64,000 nt of DNA from Liolophura sinensis. Taxonomy: Eukaryota; Mollusca; Polyplacophora; Chitonida; Chitonidae. The first letter of the stretch is position 1; each line of letters opens with the position of its first letter. Below the pieces are notes generated by a model. It did not search any database and was not told the origin of the DNA. It worked only from the letters and a program-made list of their open reading frames with translations. The stretch is from the NCBI RefSeq assembly GCF_032854445.1, contig NC_088305.1:3761152-3825151 (forward strand), in the 5' to 3' direction. Positions 37,790 through 48,073 of the stretch are shown piece after piece. Both the position numbers and the translations under genes were made by a program.

Positions 37790-39180
37790 GTGAACAGTGA
37801 GACACGTATCTGTATAAAAGTTTCACTTTGCAGGACCAAACTGTGAACAGTGAGACACATATCTGTATTAAAGCCTAGTTTGTAGAACCAAACTGTGAAC
37901 AGTGAGACACATATCTGTGTTAAAGCCTAGTTTGTAGAACCAAAATGTGAACAGTGAGACACATATCTGCATTAAAGCCTAGCTCTGTAGGACCAAACTG
38001 TGAACAGTGAGACACATGTCTGTGTTAAAGCCTAGCTCTGTAGGACCAAAATGTGAACAGTGAGACACATATCTGTGTTAAAGCCTAGCTCTGTAGGACC
38101 AAACTGTGAACAGTGAGACACATATCTGTATTAAAGCCTAGCTCTGTATGACCAAAATGTGAACAGTGAGACACATATCTGTATTAAAGCCTAGCTCTGT
38201 AGGACCAAACTGTGAACTGTGAGTCACATATCTGTATTAAAGCCTAGTTTGTAGGACCAAAATGTGAACAGTGAGTCACATATCTGTATTAAAGCCTAGC
38301 TCTGTAGGACCAAACTGTGAACAGTGAGACACATGTCTGTGTTAAAGCCTAGCTCTGTAGGACCATAATGTGAACAGTGAGACACATGTCTGTGTTAAAG
38401 CCTAGCTCTGTAGGACCAAACTGTGAACAGTGAGTCACATATCTGTATTAAAGCCTAGCTTTGTAGCACCAAAATGTGAACAGTGAGACACATATCTGTG
38501 TTAAAGCCTAGTTTGTAGAACCAAAATGTGAACAGTGAGATACATATCTGTGTTAAAGCCTAGTTTGTAGGGCCAAAATGTGAACAGTGAGACACATATC
38601 TGTATTAAAGCCTAGCTTTGTAGGACCAAACTGTGAACAGTGAGACACATGTCTGTGTTAAAGCCTAGCTCTGTAGGACCAAAATGTGAACAGTGAGACA
38701 CATATCTGTATTAAAGCCTAGCTCTGTAGGACCAAACTGTGAACAGTGAGACACATATCTGTTTTAAAGCCTAGTTTGTAGGACCAAACTGTGAACAGTG
38801 AGACACATATCTGTATTAAAGCCTAGTTTGTAGGGCCAAAATGTGAACAGTGAGACACGTATCTGTATTAAAACATAGTTTTGTAGGACCAAAATGTGAA
38901 CAGTGAGACACATATCTGTATTTATGCCTAGCTATGTAGGACCAAAATGTGAACAGTGAGACACATATCTGTATTTATGCCTAGCTATGTAGGACCAAAA
39001 TGTGAACAGTAAGACACATATCTGTATTTATGCCTAGCTATGTAGGACCAAAATGTGAACAGCGAGACACGTATCTGTATTAAAGCATAGTTTTGTAGGA
39101 CCAAACTGTGAACAGTAAGACACATGTCTGTATTAACGCCTAGCTACATGTATTTAGGACCAACATGTGAACAGTGAGAC
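37790..39180. repeat. 53-bp tandem array, about 26 units
   Basis: The unit opens GTGAACAGTGAGACACATAT, continues CTGTATTAAAGCCTAGCTCT and closes GTAGGACCAAACT. Variants alternate at the end (CAAACT or CAAAAT) and in the middle (CTAGCTCTGTAGGACC, or the shorter CTAGTTTGTAGAACC). The array fills about 45% of the intron between exons 40057-40188 and 36854-36962. Confidence 0.97.
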
Positions 39181-39669
39181 GCATCAAAGGCAAGCATAGT
39201 TAACCACTCCACTACGGTCCACTCTCCTTCCTCATAATAACGCACTTCAGTACAACACAGTGTTTGATATAATACGGTCCGAAATGTGTTACCGAACACT
39301 TGTCGCACACATACCCTAATTCTTCCCACTCTCATTGCTCCCAATATTTTGAAACATTCTGAGAGAACTATAGGGAGTAGAGAAATAATTTGAACAATTT
39401 TACGAAGATCTCATCTCTATAGTGACACAAACAAATCATTTTTGGTGCCATTTTCATAATAATTTTATGCATAAATTCCACTGAAAAAAGTGCTTGTGAG
39501 GCTGAAAAGGTTGAAGATGTACATACGTACATGTATATATTTATGTACATACTTTCATACTTTTTGAGAAGTGATTTGGCTTACAATTAACATCCAGCAT
39601 CAAAGTGTCCGTTTCCATATTATGTTCATGTACACAATAGTTGGAAGTAGATAATGACCTTCACATATT

Positions 39670-39908
39670 TTTTATTCATTTTACTAGCGTCTTACACCAT
39701 AAACAAGAATATTTCACTTATACCACGGCAGCCAGCACTATAGTGGGAGGAAACCGGGCAGTGCACAGAGAAAACCCACTACCAATTCCAGGTTGCTGGC
39801 AGACCTTGCCACATGGCTGTAAAGAGAGCCAACATGAGACTGGCTTGAACTCACAGTGGCTGCATTGGTGAGAGGCTTCCGGGTCATTACGCTGCACTGG
39901 CACGTTAA
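39670..39908 (-). mobile_element. V-SINE/RUDI-like SINE, nearly complete
   Basis: TTTATTCATTTTACTAGCG end, CAAGAATATTTCACTTATAC, GGAGGAAACCGGGCAGTGCA core, CTTGAACTCACAGTGGCTGC (B-box region) and GGGTCATTACGCTGCACTGG of the head. Confidence 0.88.
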
Positions 39909-40056
39909 AAACGTTTGCCACGGATGCCCCCAATTTTCACATAATATGCACCACTTACAAAATGGTGGACAAATTTTCTCCCCCAAGAAAAGCATTGCAC
40001 TGTGGTAGAGGTATTCAGGTAGATGAGTGCATCTCTCTATCGTTTACTAAACCTAC

Positions 40057-40188
40057 CTTTAGATGGGACATCATAGGACATTGGGGTATCTGCCTTCTTC
40101 ACTGGGGTGTTCTCCTCTTCCCCCTCCCCTGATGGCTCATCCTCTGAGGACTGGGACTGAGTCTGTGCCGGGGACTCCAGGACTTCAT
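40057..40188 (-). CDS. PTPRN: PTPRN-like exon: linker with KK processing site
   Basis: Exon of 132 nt, phase 1 at both ends, acceptor GTCTGTCTCAG and donor AAAG|GTAGGT. The product begins DEVLESPAQTQSQSSEDEPS, continues through GEGEEENTP and ends VKKADTPMSYDVPSK. The Ser/Glu-rich stretch is linker. The VKK|AD dibasic pair lies upstream of the mature ectodomain in the place where human ICA512 is cut after KK; I infer that prohormone convertases cut here too. The acidic residues before KK are typical of such sites. The 3.1-kb intron that follows is nearly half filled by a 53-bp tandem array. Confidence 0.87.
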
Positions 40189-40869
40189 CTGAGACAGACA
40201 GAAATTCATGTTAGCTTCTCCCAACTGAGCAGATATAAAAAAAACAGGTATGAACGTCAGACAATGAAATTCATGTTTTGTACTGTATACAAATTGAAAA
40301 AAAAAAAAAAAGATACAGGTAAATAAAAAAACCTGCCAAAACTTTCCAAATTTTATCTGAAACTCAAACTTTGTCTTGATTTGCTTTAATGAGAACCAAG
40401 CATTGGCTCACAGCTGGTGTATTTTGAGAAAAGGCCTGTTTTATCAATGTTTTACATTACAATTGCAAGTGCTTGAATTATCTTTTTACACCTAACCTCA
40501 AATTTTACAGCATTATTCAGAATTTCTACTGCAGCCTGGATACCATTTTATGGAATACCATTTTATGGAACTGGCTCTGGAATTAATTTCCATTCAGAAC
40601 ATCCTGAAAGCCTTGAGCACCATGCAAGACAATGCTACAAGGTACAAAGTGAAGCACAGCCACTCCATGTTCAAAAGCATATTATATAATCTTGTATAAT
40701 ACAAAACCAATACAAATTTGACTGCATCCATGGTAATAATTCTGCTAGAGAGACTTCACCCAGTCAAAAGTTAATACCTGGCTTCACAAAACCTGCCAGT
40801 AAACTACTGAAGGCGTAAGCCCTACTGATTGGGAAGAGCCATGGTTTTGAACTTGCCCTGACCCCTCAC

Positions 40870-41028
40870 CTTGAGATCTTAGGTTGTCCCCTGGGTCCAT
40901 GTCTTCCACACCCTCCCCCTCAGCCTTCAGGCTCTCGTCTTCCTCGGTCAAATCCCTCAGCAGCGTGCCTATAACCTTGGTCAGCTGGTTAAGGTCTTTG
41001 TTAGACAATTTGCTGGGGTCAAGGTCAT
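40870..41028 (-). CDS. PTPRN: PTPRN-like exon: helical segment before the processing site
   Basis: Exon of 159 nt, phase 1 at both ends, acceptor ATATTACAG and donor CAAG|GTGAGG. The split codon gives N, then DLDPSKLSNKDLNQLTKVIG, TLLRDLTEEDESLKAEGEG and an acidic end (VEDMDPGDNLRSQ). The first half fits the human PTPRN segment around ELRQLTPEQLSTLLTLLQLL, just upstream of the region that convertases remove. It is therefore the C-terminal part of the luminal pro-region. The intron on its 5' side (41029-43646) carries a TIR-element copy, one arm of the 0.92-kb duplication and a CATACCTA-type array. Confidence 0.88.
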
Positions 41029-41101
41029 CTGTAATATATGAAACTCTTCAATGCCACAGTCAATATTTACACAAATTGCATTATTTGACCTTAATTAAAA
41101 T

Positions 41102-41296
41102 CAACCTAAAACATTACAGTTTTAGAGGCAAGTAAAGGACAAAAAATCTTACTTTGGGGGTCCTGAAACTTACATCTTTCCAGTAAGATACCATCCTACC
41201 CAAATCCAAACAACCCTCTAAGGATCTCTCTAAGACCAATAGCACTCCCAGAATCAGCCCAAACAAGGTCGTGTGCGAAATTTTGTACTATTTTCA
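41102..41296. mobile_element. MITE-like family B, third copy, ends worn
   Basis: CCTAAAACATTACAGTTTTA, GAGGCAAGTAAAGGAC, TTTCCAGTAAGATACCATCC and CACTCCCAGAATCAGCCC follow the order of the copies near 27 kb. The TIRs are no longer clear. It lies directly upstream (gene sense) of the exon at 40870-41028. Confidence 0.62.
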
Positions 41297-41547
41297 GTAT
41301 GTGTATAAACTTATCTAATGGGTGTTTATTATCTTTAAATGTGGAGGAAAACCAGAGTGTTCAAGGCCAACCATCACCCTTAAGCAAGTCACTCGGGTAT
41401 ACCCTTCCCCTGGGGTACAGGAACTTTGGCATCATAATGCTGAAATTTAATATTTTATTAAATATTTCATTTGATAACAAAAAGTCTTACAAGGAGACAG
41501 ACAGATATTTTAATATTAATGTGCAGATTTCCTATTATATCATGTAG

Positions 41548-41621
41548 AACCGGGCAGAGCCTTGGGGGAAACCTACGACCATCCGCAGGTTGCTGGCAGG
41601 CCTTTCCCATGCATGGCCGGA
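41548..41621 (-). mobile_element. SINE fragment at the left edge of duplication copy 1
   Basis: AACCGGGCAGAGCCTTGGGG, CCATCCGCAGGTTGCTGGCA and CCCATGCATGGCCGGAG. The SINE tail that should precede it is absent because the duplicated segment begins here. Confidence 0.8.
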
Positions 41622-42265
41622 GATGTTTCTCATTTCCCAATTTTCTCCTACATGCGTATTTCTTATGTCTCCCATGTTTGATAATTTTATCAAAGACACT
41701 GAGATACCTGCCCGGATAAATCTATGACTGTCATATACGTATGAGAGTCATGTCACGTATAAAAAGGAAACATCAAGGATTTTGACATACAAGTCTGCAT
41801 TGTACAGTACCTAACATAAATTACACACAGCTGTCTAAAGTGAACAAAAAGTCTATATACACACAAAATCAAACAGATCACAATTAAAGTATTACAGAAA
41901 AATATTTTAAAAATTCTATATAGTTTTGAAAGCCGTGAAGATGGAACACCTGCGATATGGCAGAGACGGGCAATTCCAAGCAGCTACATGTATGCTGTTG
42001 AAGCCTCCTTAGTATGCACTTTGCCAATCTGACTAGAGTTGAAAGTGTTACATGATAATTCGTTGTGATGTCCAACATGTCAATACACCTGTAAAGTAAC
42101 TCTTGACTGTTATGTGGCTTTTCTTGGCGGATATAGACAGACATCGATGGAATACATTGGATTTTGGTGTTAAGTGTTAAACCTGAAGCATTTTAGTCCA
42201 CATCACTGAGAACAGCTATCTGCGTGAACGCATGTTCTGTAATTCTTCAACCTATTTTTATGTTT

Positions 42266-42459
42266 CGTGTATTTATTCAAGCATATTCTGAAGGCATTAT
42301 TTTGTGTTGATTGATAAAAATGTTGTTTTTTTTTGTGAAGCCCTGAAATTGGCCAGTCCAACCAATGAAGTTTTGTCTCCAAAATCACATTATAAATGTG
42401 CATAAATTTCACTGAAAGTTACTCTTTCATATGCAAAAAGGTTGAGGAATTAGGGTGCC
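42266..42459 (+). repeat. Dispersed ~190-bp family A, reference copy
   Basis: Landmarks in order: ATTTATTCAAGCATATTCTG, GAAGCCCTGAAATTGGCCAG, ATGTGCATAAATTTCACTG, CTCTTTCATATGCAAAAAGG and GAGGAATTAGGGTG. No TIRs, poly-A tail or tRNA-like head are visible. Copies near 3.3, 12.3, 51.9, 58.6, 60.4 and 62.2 kb. Confidence 0.8.
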
Positions 42460-43428
42460 TACGTAGGGTTAACACAGCAACTGCATACATCATCTTACAA
42501 TTCTCCACTTTTCAAATGCTTATAATTTTTATTTAATTTTAAAGGACTTTTAAGCTTTTCAGGCCGGATATGAACCCTGGACTACGTGGCTACATGTGCA
42601 TACAGATACTGTAGTTAAGGCTAGAACCATGTTCTTCAATCAACCAGTGAAAACATTCAACAGCAGAGCAACAGTCAGCAAAACATACTGCACATGTTTG
42701 CACTACTAAAAAATGTGAGTTGATACCAGTGGGAGATCCATCAAAGCTGGCACATTCTTACAGGTGTTCACAGCAAAAACTTTTCAAACGCCCGGAAGAA
42801 ATCCCAGCGGGCTACTGCGACTGTGTTAGCCGTGTGAAAATAATGCCGTCCGCGGATTCCCACGATACCTGTTATGCACAGCGTTTGGCCCAGGATGAGA
42901 AACATGAGACTTGTCAAAGGGAATTAATGCTCAGCAACCAAGGACCAAACGTCCATGAAACTTCAGTTGACAGGCATTAAGCAGACTAGGATGGGTACAT
43001 TAAGCCGGCTATAAAACCTGAACTACACCATCAGGTGTTACTGACAAATACCCATTCAGACAGAGCTCTGGAGTTAAGTATTCAATTGTATATTGCTGAT
43101 GATCAGGCGTGACGATGTAGAGTACACACATTTGACACTCTCGACAAACCTGTACATGTACCAGGCCAAACCACTTACATCCTTGTACAGTAATGCGTTA
43201 TGTTTGTATCATCATTTCAAACAAATTAGAGTTTTAGTTTTATACCCTCCCCCAAGCCCAGAAAAAAAGACACATTCCGCTTGTAAAACAACAGTTTAAA
43301 TTGATGAGGTCTTAAATACCAAGTATGACCTGATTCTAAATCCCACCTGAAATAGGGCTCAAATGGAACATTGCTTATACAGAATCTATTAAAAAATACT
43401 GTACAATTCACCGCCTTTGTCAAGAGAT

Positions 43429-43582
43429 GTACATACATACATACCTACATACACACATACCTACATACATACGCACATACCTACATACATACCTACCTAC
43501 CTACCAATATACATATATACACGCCTACATACATACCTACCTACCTGCATACACACATACATCCATACCTACATACATACAC
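43429..43582. repeat. (CATACCTA)n-like microsatellite
   Basis: Irregular repeats of CATA, CCTA and CACA tetramers over about 150 bp, in the intron about 65 bp downstream (gene sense) of the exon at 43647-43733. Confidence 0.93.
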
Positions 43583-43646
43583 CCTGTATAATAACAAACA
43601 CACGAGTAATTTGTTCTTTCGCTTAATTCACGATACTAGTACTCAC

Positions 43647-43733
43647 TTTGTAATAGGTCAGCCAACAGCTTCGCATAATGAGGGGAGAGGCCATTCTCTG
43701 CAATCTGATTGGCTGCTTCTTCAACATTTTCCC
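43647..43733 (-). CDS. PTPRN: PTPRN-like exon: helical luminal segment
   Basis: Exon of 87 nt, phase 1 at both ends, acceptor GTTTTCAG|GGG and donor AAA|GTGAGT. It encodes GENVEEAANQIAENGLSPHY followed by AKLLADLLQ. The last part, NGLSPHYAKLLADLLQ, resembles the amphipathic segment with LTPEQLSTLL in the luminal part of human PTPRN. A similar LS-x-x-x pattern occurs in the large exon and in the next exon, suggesting a short repeated helical module. The intron separating it from the preceding exon is only 407 bp and carries a 5'-truncated SINE. Frame is kept if the exon is skipped. Confidence 0.85.
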
Positions 43734-43829
43734 CTGAAAACAAAACAGAACAGGTCAAGACACTAAAAGAGTGCTGAACACAGAAACTCTCTGATATAAT
43801 ATGAACAATATGTACATGCGTCTAATTCT

Positions 43830-43940
43830 TGTCATTTACAGTGTTTTCAGCCGTACTCAAGAAAATTTCGCTTAAATGATGGTGGCCAGCATTATAACTG
43901 GAGGGGACAGAAGAAAAAGCCCCGGGGAAACCCACATACG
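43830..43940 (-). mobile_element. V-SINE/RUDI-like SINE, 5'-truncated
   Basis: GTGTTTTCAGCCGTACTCAA, GAAAATTTCGCTTAAATGAT, GGCCAGCATTATAACTGGAG and CCCCGGGGAAACCCACATAC. It sits within the 407-bp intron between two coding exons. Confidence 0.83.
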
Positions 43941-44140
43941 GCTGGAGAAAAAGCCATATGCCAATTGACATACATAATGTTACACCAGAACATTCAGTTT
44001 TCACCACTGGTATAACAATGTATGAGTGAAAATTCTGGAGTAATATGTTAAACAATGATCAAATAAATAAATAAATAAATATCAGTTAAGTACTGCAGCA
44101 CTGAGATACAATTAAACAGTGTACTGATAATCTAGCTCAC

Positions 44141-44218
44141 CTGGTTTTGGTATTCCAGGCTGGGCGGGGACTTCCTCTGGCTGCTCTGGATACGCTGGGA
44201 GAGTGTTGCCAGGAGAAT
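44141..44218 (-). CDS. PTPRN: PTPRN-like exon: short Pro/Glu-rich linker
   Basis: Exon of 78 nt, phase 1 at both ends. The acceptor TTCACGCAG and donor CAG|GTGAG are clear. The split codon A|AT gives N, followed by SPGNTLPAYPEQPEEVPAQ and then PGIPKP. It is low-complexity Pro/Glu-rich linker between the acidic region of the large exon and the next helical exon. It has no recognisable domain and no usable sequon. Because the phase is 1-1 and the length is a multiple of three, skipping it would keep the frame. It is accepted for its clean splice sites, matching phase and place in the gene; sequence similarity alone would not identify it. Confidence 0.78.
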
Positions 44219-44672
44219 CTGCGTGAACAAACACAATCCATGGTAAACTACATTTATGATATTAAATCATTTTGTTTATTTATTTCTATTGATGTTGTAA
44301 GTTCAATAGGCCACACTTGAGAAATTTCACATAATATTATCACATTTTTTTTTTGATGGACAAAAAAAACCCTGGAGTAAACCACCAACCACTGGCAAAT
44401 AACTGACAAACTTTGTAATGTGCTTTGCATGATAAGAGAGTGAGTGAGTGAGCATGATAAGAGCATATAGATAGGAAACAATTATGTAATGGTTTTTAAA
44501 CCACATAAGGTTGGATAACCAGCCCCACAAGTGTCACTGACTGAGCAGTGTATCGCCATGGCTCTACCAACAGTAATAGACTATTAAGCAGGTAACAAAA
44601 AAAAAGATCTATAAACATACATGTACAGTGCTAACAAGAATATGCACGTTTTTTTGTTTTTTTTTTCTGTAA
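44219..44672. other. Intron stretch, no exon seen
   Basis: AT-rich. The TTTATTTATTTC near 44275-44288 with CACACTTGAGAAATTTCACA may be another worn SINE end. Otherwise nothing. Confidence 0.35.
44661..44672. repeat. Target-site duplication, left copy
   Basis: TTTTTTCTGTAA directly before the SINE at 44673-44944, repeated exactly after it. Confidence 0.9.
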
Positions 44673-44944
44673 GGGGCCTCCGTGGCTCAGTTGGTTAGCG
44701 CGCTATAGCACAGCGTAATGACCCAGGAGTCTCTCGCCAATGTGGTCGCTGTGAGTTCAAGTCCAGCTGATGCTGGGTTCCTCTCCGGCTGTAAGTGGGA
44801 AGGTCTGCCAGCAACCTGTGGATGGTCGTGGGTTTCCCCCGGGCTCTGCCCGGTTTCCTCTCACCATAATGCTGGCTGCCGTCATGTAAGTGAAATATTC
44901 TTGAGTACAGCGTAAAACACCAATTAAATAAATAAATAAATAAA
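44673..44944 (+). mobile_element. Full-length V-SINE/RUDI-like SINE
   Basis: The most complete copy in the window. The tRNA-derived head starts GGGGCCTCCGTGGCTCAGTT, with an A-box-like TGGCTCAGTTGG and a B-box-like GAGTTCAAGTCC, the internal Pol III promoter elements. The central GTGGGTTTCCCCCGGGCTCT and GCCCGGTTTCCTC resemble the conserved V-SINE core. The 3' end is CGTAAAACACCAATTAAATA with an AAATAAATAAATAAATAAA tail. It lacks an open frame, as expected, and depends on a LINE for movement. The assignment to RUDI is from memory of molluscan V-SINEs and was not checked. Confidence 0.92.
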
Positions 44945-44956
44945 TTTTTTCTGTAA
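44945..44956. repeat. Target-site duplication, right copy
   Basis: TTTTTTCTGTAA directly after the SINE tail, identical to 44661-44672. Confidence 0.9.
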
Positions 44957-47787
44957 TTACTCTACAGTGCACAAGTAAACATCAGATGAACAAGAAATAT
45001 AGCCATGTTAGTTTAATTATAATGTATTACTATCATTATTATAATGAATTAAGATTTTATTTTACTTTATGAAGTCAGTGTATGTCCACTCAATCTGCAA
45101 ATATGTTTTTCTTCATCAAATGCAAATAGCAGTCATCATATTTTTAATTCAGTTGTTTATGCTTTATAAATATGCTTTATTTTTCTTTTATTTATCTATT
45201 AATTTAATGACGTACGTTTTGAGTGCTAGAATCCAACTAACATTTTCCTAGTAACATTTTCATAGTAAAGAAAACTGAAATTTGTACAATGTATTTTTGT
45301 ACAAATCAAAAATGCCAACATATTCATTCATGGTTACTGTGGTTACATGTACTCCTGGACAAAAAAGGCAGATATGTGACTAATGCATTGCACAATTGTC
45401 AAATTGTGCTCAATAGTTGTTTCCTGTTATTACATTACTTAATAATAAGAAAAAAACACCTATAATTAAAATCAGCAGAGACTTGAAGAGAATATGAATA
45501 GCCTAAAAGGTGTTCTATGAAAATTAAAGATAAGTGGACCAGATTAGGTAATTCAGAGTCTCCTGCAACACTAAACTGTTATTAATTCCTGGTAAATACG
45601 AAGAAAAAATGATGTTTTCCACAAATAAATGATTGACCAGTTTTAATAATAATTCTATGTGACAAGTCTGCCGTTTTTATTGTAGGAAGATGTCAGCTTA
45701 TTTAACTCCTACAAAGCACTCTGTACCCTGCTAATAGTTTTCCTCACGCTAATGTACATTGGGCATGAATGCCACAGAATTGATTTTCTCCACCTCAATC
45801 AAACTTTTTTTTTTCGACGTTGATGTTTTTTTGTGGGGTTTTTTTTTCTCTATAGTAGCATGTAGGCAAGTTGGGAAATCTGAAGATGTTGCCGGCCTTC
45901 AACTCTTGAGCCATACACATTGCTGGATCCGTCAGCAGATAGTCACAGTGAAAGTCGACCGTGTGGTGACAAATTGAAGTGCGCTAATTGCAGGCATTAT
46001 ACATTTTCCGTGAGCAGTGTTAATGTGGGGGCACGCCACTTTCCAGATACAGGGCCTGGCACTCATAATAAGCGGCGTGATGGTCGCTGCGGACCGTGGC
46101 TGGGTAATTCCCAGCGGGAGACCTCTCCCTCGACCATTCCACACTCACCACTCTTCAGCCTGGGAGGGAGGGAAGGTCATAGTTACTGCGACAATTAATT
46201 CGCACCCAAGCCCAAGCCCCATCCCTGAACTACCCGTAATACGAGCCCATGTGGGCAGATTCAATTTGTTACCCTGACAGACTAAAAGCCCCCTGTCTTC
46301 CTAACCTGTGGTACAGCCACACGCAGACTTAATCACTGTCCCCACTACTCTCCTGTCGCGGAGATAGAGAAAGTTACCCCAGGCTGGTGATTTGACCTTC
46401 GTGACAGCTTCCTGTCCAGTTTGGACCCTAATGTAAATTTGTCCATTGTGTCCGGATTGTGGATGTCCAGTCATTCGCCAATTACCTGGGCATTATTTTA
46501 AAGGCAGTATATGACATGTTGAGAACAATGGTCGCCAGCTAGCCAGCTCATGTACCACGGGGTTTTGGCCCATGACCAAATATAGCTTAACCACGCACAG
46601 GACGCTAAACAAGTCTAATTAATCATCTTCTTGTCGATTCCTTCATACAAGGAATAGATCATATAATTTACATTGGTCTGTACAGAGAAAAGGCCACCAG
46701 TAGAGCTTGAGCCACGCTTCCACGAGCTGGTAATTATTTCGCTCGATCGGAGCACAAAAGCCTGACCTTGCTCAAGCCATTCACATTTAACGATGTGAAG
46801 AGTTATATGAACACACAAATCATATACGGGATGTAGCTGATAGGACAGGTCAATTTTCCAATTTTCGTGTAAGTTGTTCTATTTCAATTTTACTGTTCTT
46901 GTACAAGTAAAAGGTAGACCTTAAGATGAAATCTTCCTTTCAATAATCTGACGGTTATATCTTGATCGAGGCCATACGTTAAGAATTTTTTGTTCGGGGT
47001 AACCCAAGACCATAAGGAAAAAGATACATTGTACGTCAGTTTTCTTATTAATGCTAATGAATGAAAAATTTTTTAAGATAAAGATTTCAAACTCACATTG
47101 GTAGAAAATAATATGATAAAAAAAAAAAACATTTCTATTGGAGAAAATAAGATAATTTTGGTCCACCCTGGAAAGTCATCCGTAACGTCCAGCATACAAT
47201 TATTTAATGTTGGCCTGATCGCTGTAAAACAGTGGGTACCTGTACCTGTGTTAAAACAGAAATTACTATACTATTTAAACAACACTATACTCCTAGTCCT
47301 AAACTACTGTTTCCATTCAAAAAAAATCCAAAAAAAAACAAACCCCCAAAAACAGAAAGAAAAAAAAAACTGACATTCATTCTGATTTGATAATGGACTT
47401 TCCTACCAACGTAATGGAAAAAAAGAATATGTACACTATTAAAAATAATGGATGAAAAAAATTATTACCAAGACCAAGAAGACAGAAAATGGCTCAGAAA
47501 ATGGCTCAGAAAAGGGCATTACAGTGTGTAAAAACTGTGCATCAAATAAAAATAAAAATAGTCCTTTATTGGTCAAGTTGCGTCCAACAAACATATTTTT
47601 AATGATGGCCTACTTACACTCTCTTAAATGAATACGCATCATATCGATAAACATTTTCACCACTGGCTATATTGTGGTGGTACAATTTCAAGTTTGTGAA
47701 CTACAGTGTACATAGCATCAAACATTTATCTGCCTGTCTTCTGGCCACAGCACTTAAGACTAAACCTTTGGCCTGATTGTGTGTCCT
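44957..47787. other. Intron stretch without recognised features
   Basis: 45880-46600 is markedly less AT-rich, with CpG and no repeats; 47100-47560 is very A-rich. No exon or element seen. Confidence 0.4.
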
Positions 47788-47978
47788 TGGGGTTTAACGT
47801 CGTTCTTAACAATTTTTCAGTCATAAGATGATGAGGAGTGATTAGGTGTGTGTACATACATTGTGCCTCCTTGTGGCAGGCTGGCATTTTCATGCCGTCA
47901 AAGTGCTGCCGCCACTGAAGTATCACACCTAAGACACCACACAGGACACCCCACAATATCCTGACACTGGGCCAGCCA
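47788..47978. repeat. GGGTTTAACGTCGT dispersed repeat, copy 1
   Basis: GGGGTTTAACGTCGTTCTTA, CAATTTTTCAGTCATAAG, TGTGCCTCCTTGTGGCAGGC and ACACCTAAGACACCACACAG, ending near CTGACACTGGGCC. It shares order with 49856-50084 and recalls a repeat common in molluscan genomes. Class uncertain, possibly SINE-like. Confidence 0.7.
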
Positions 47979-48073
47979 GCCATGTTGGAAGTTTGGACAC
48001 GTTATGCCTATAATGGACATATTCAAACGGATGGCCTCAAAACATTATGGTTACATGCATGATGTAAACTTAC

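Larger units (their letters stand above)
41548..42464. repeat. 0.92-kb duplicated segment, copy 1
   Basis: Collinear with 59566-60487 in the same orientation, about 20 substitutions and a few 1-base indels noted by eye. It starts inside a SINE core (AACCGGGCAGAGCCTTGGGG), runs through about 650 bp unique to the pair and ends with a family-A copy and the shared GGTGCCTACGT. Confidence 0.93.

Noticed and set aside
44673-44760. tRNA-like sequence with A and B boxes
   Set aside because: It is the head of a SINE with V-like core, tail and target-site duplication, and does not stand alone as a tRNA gene.
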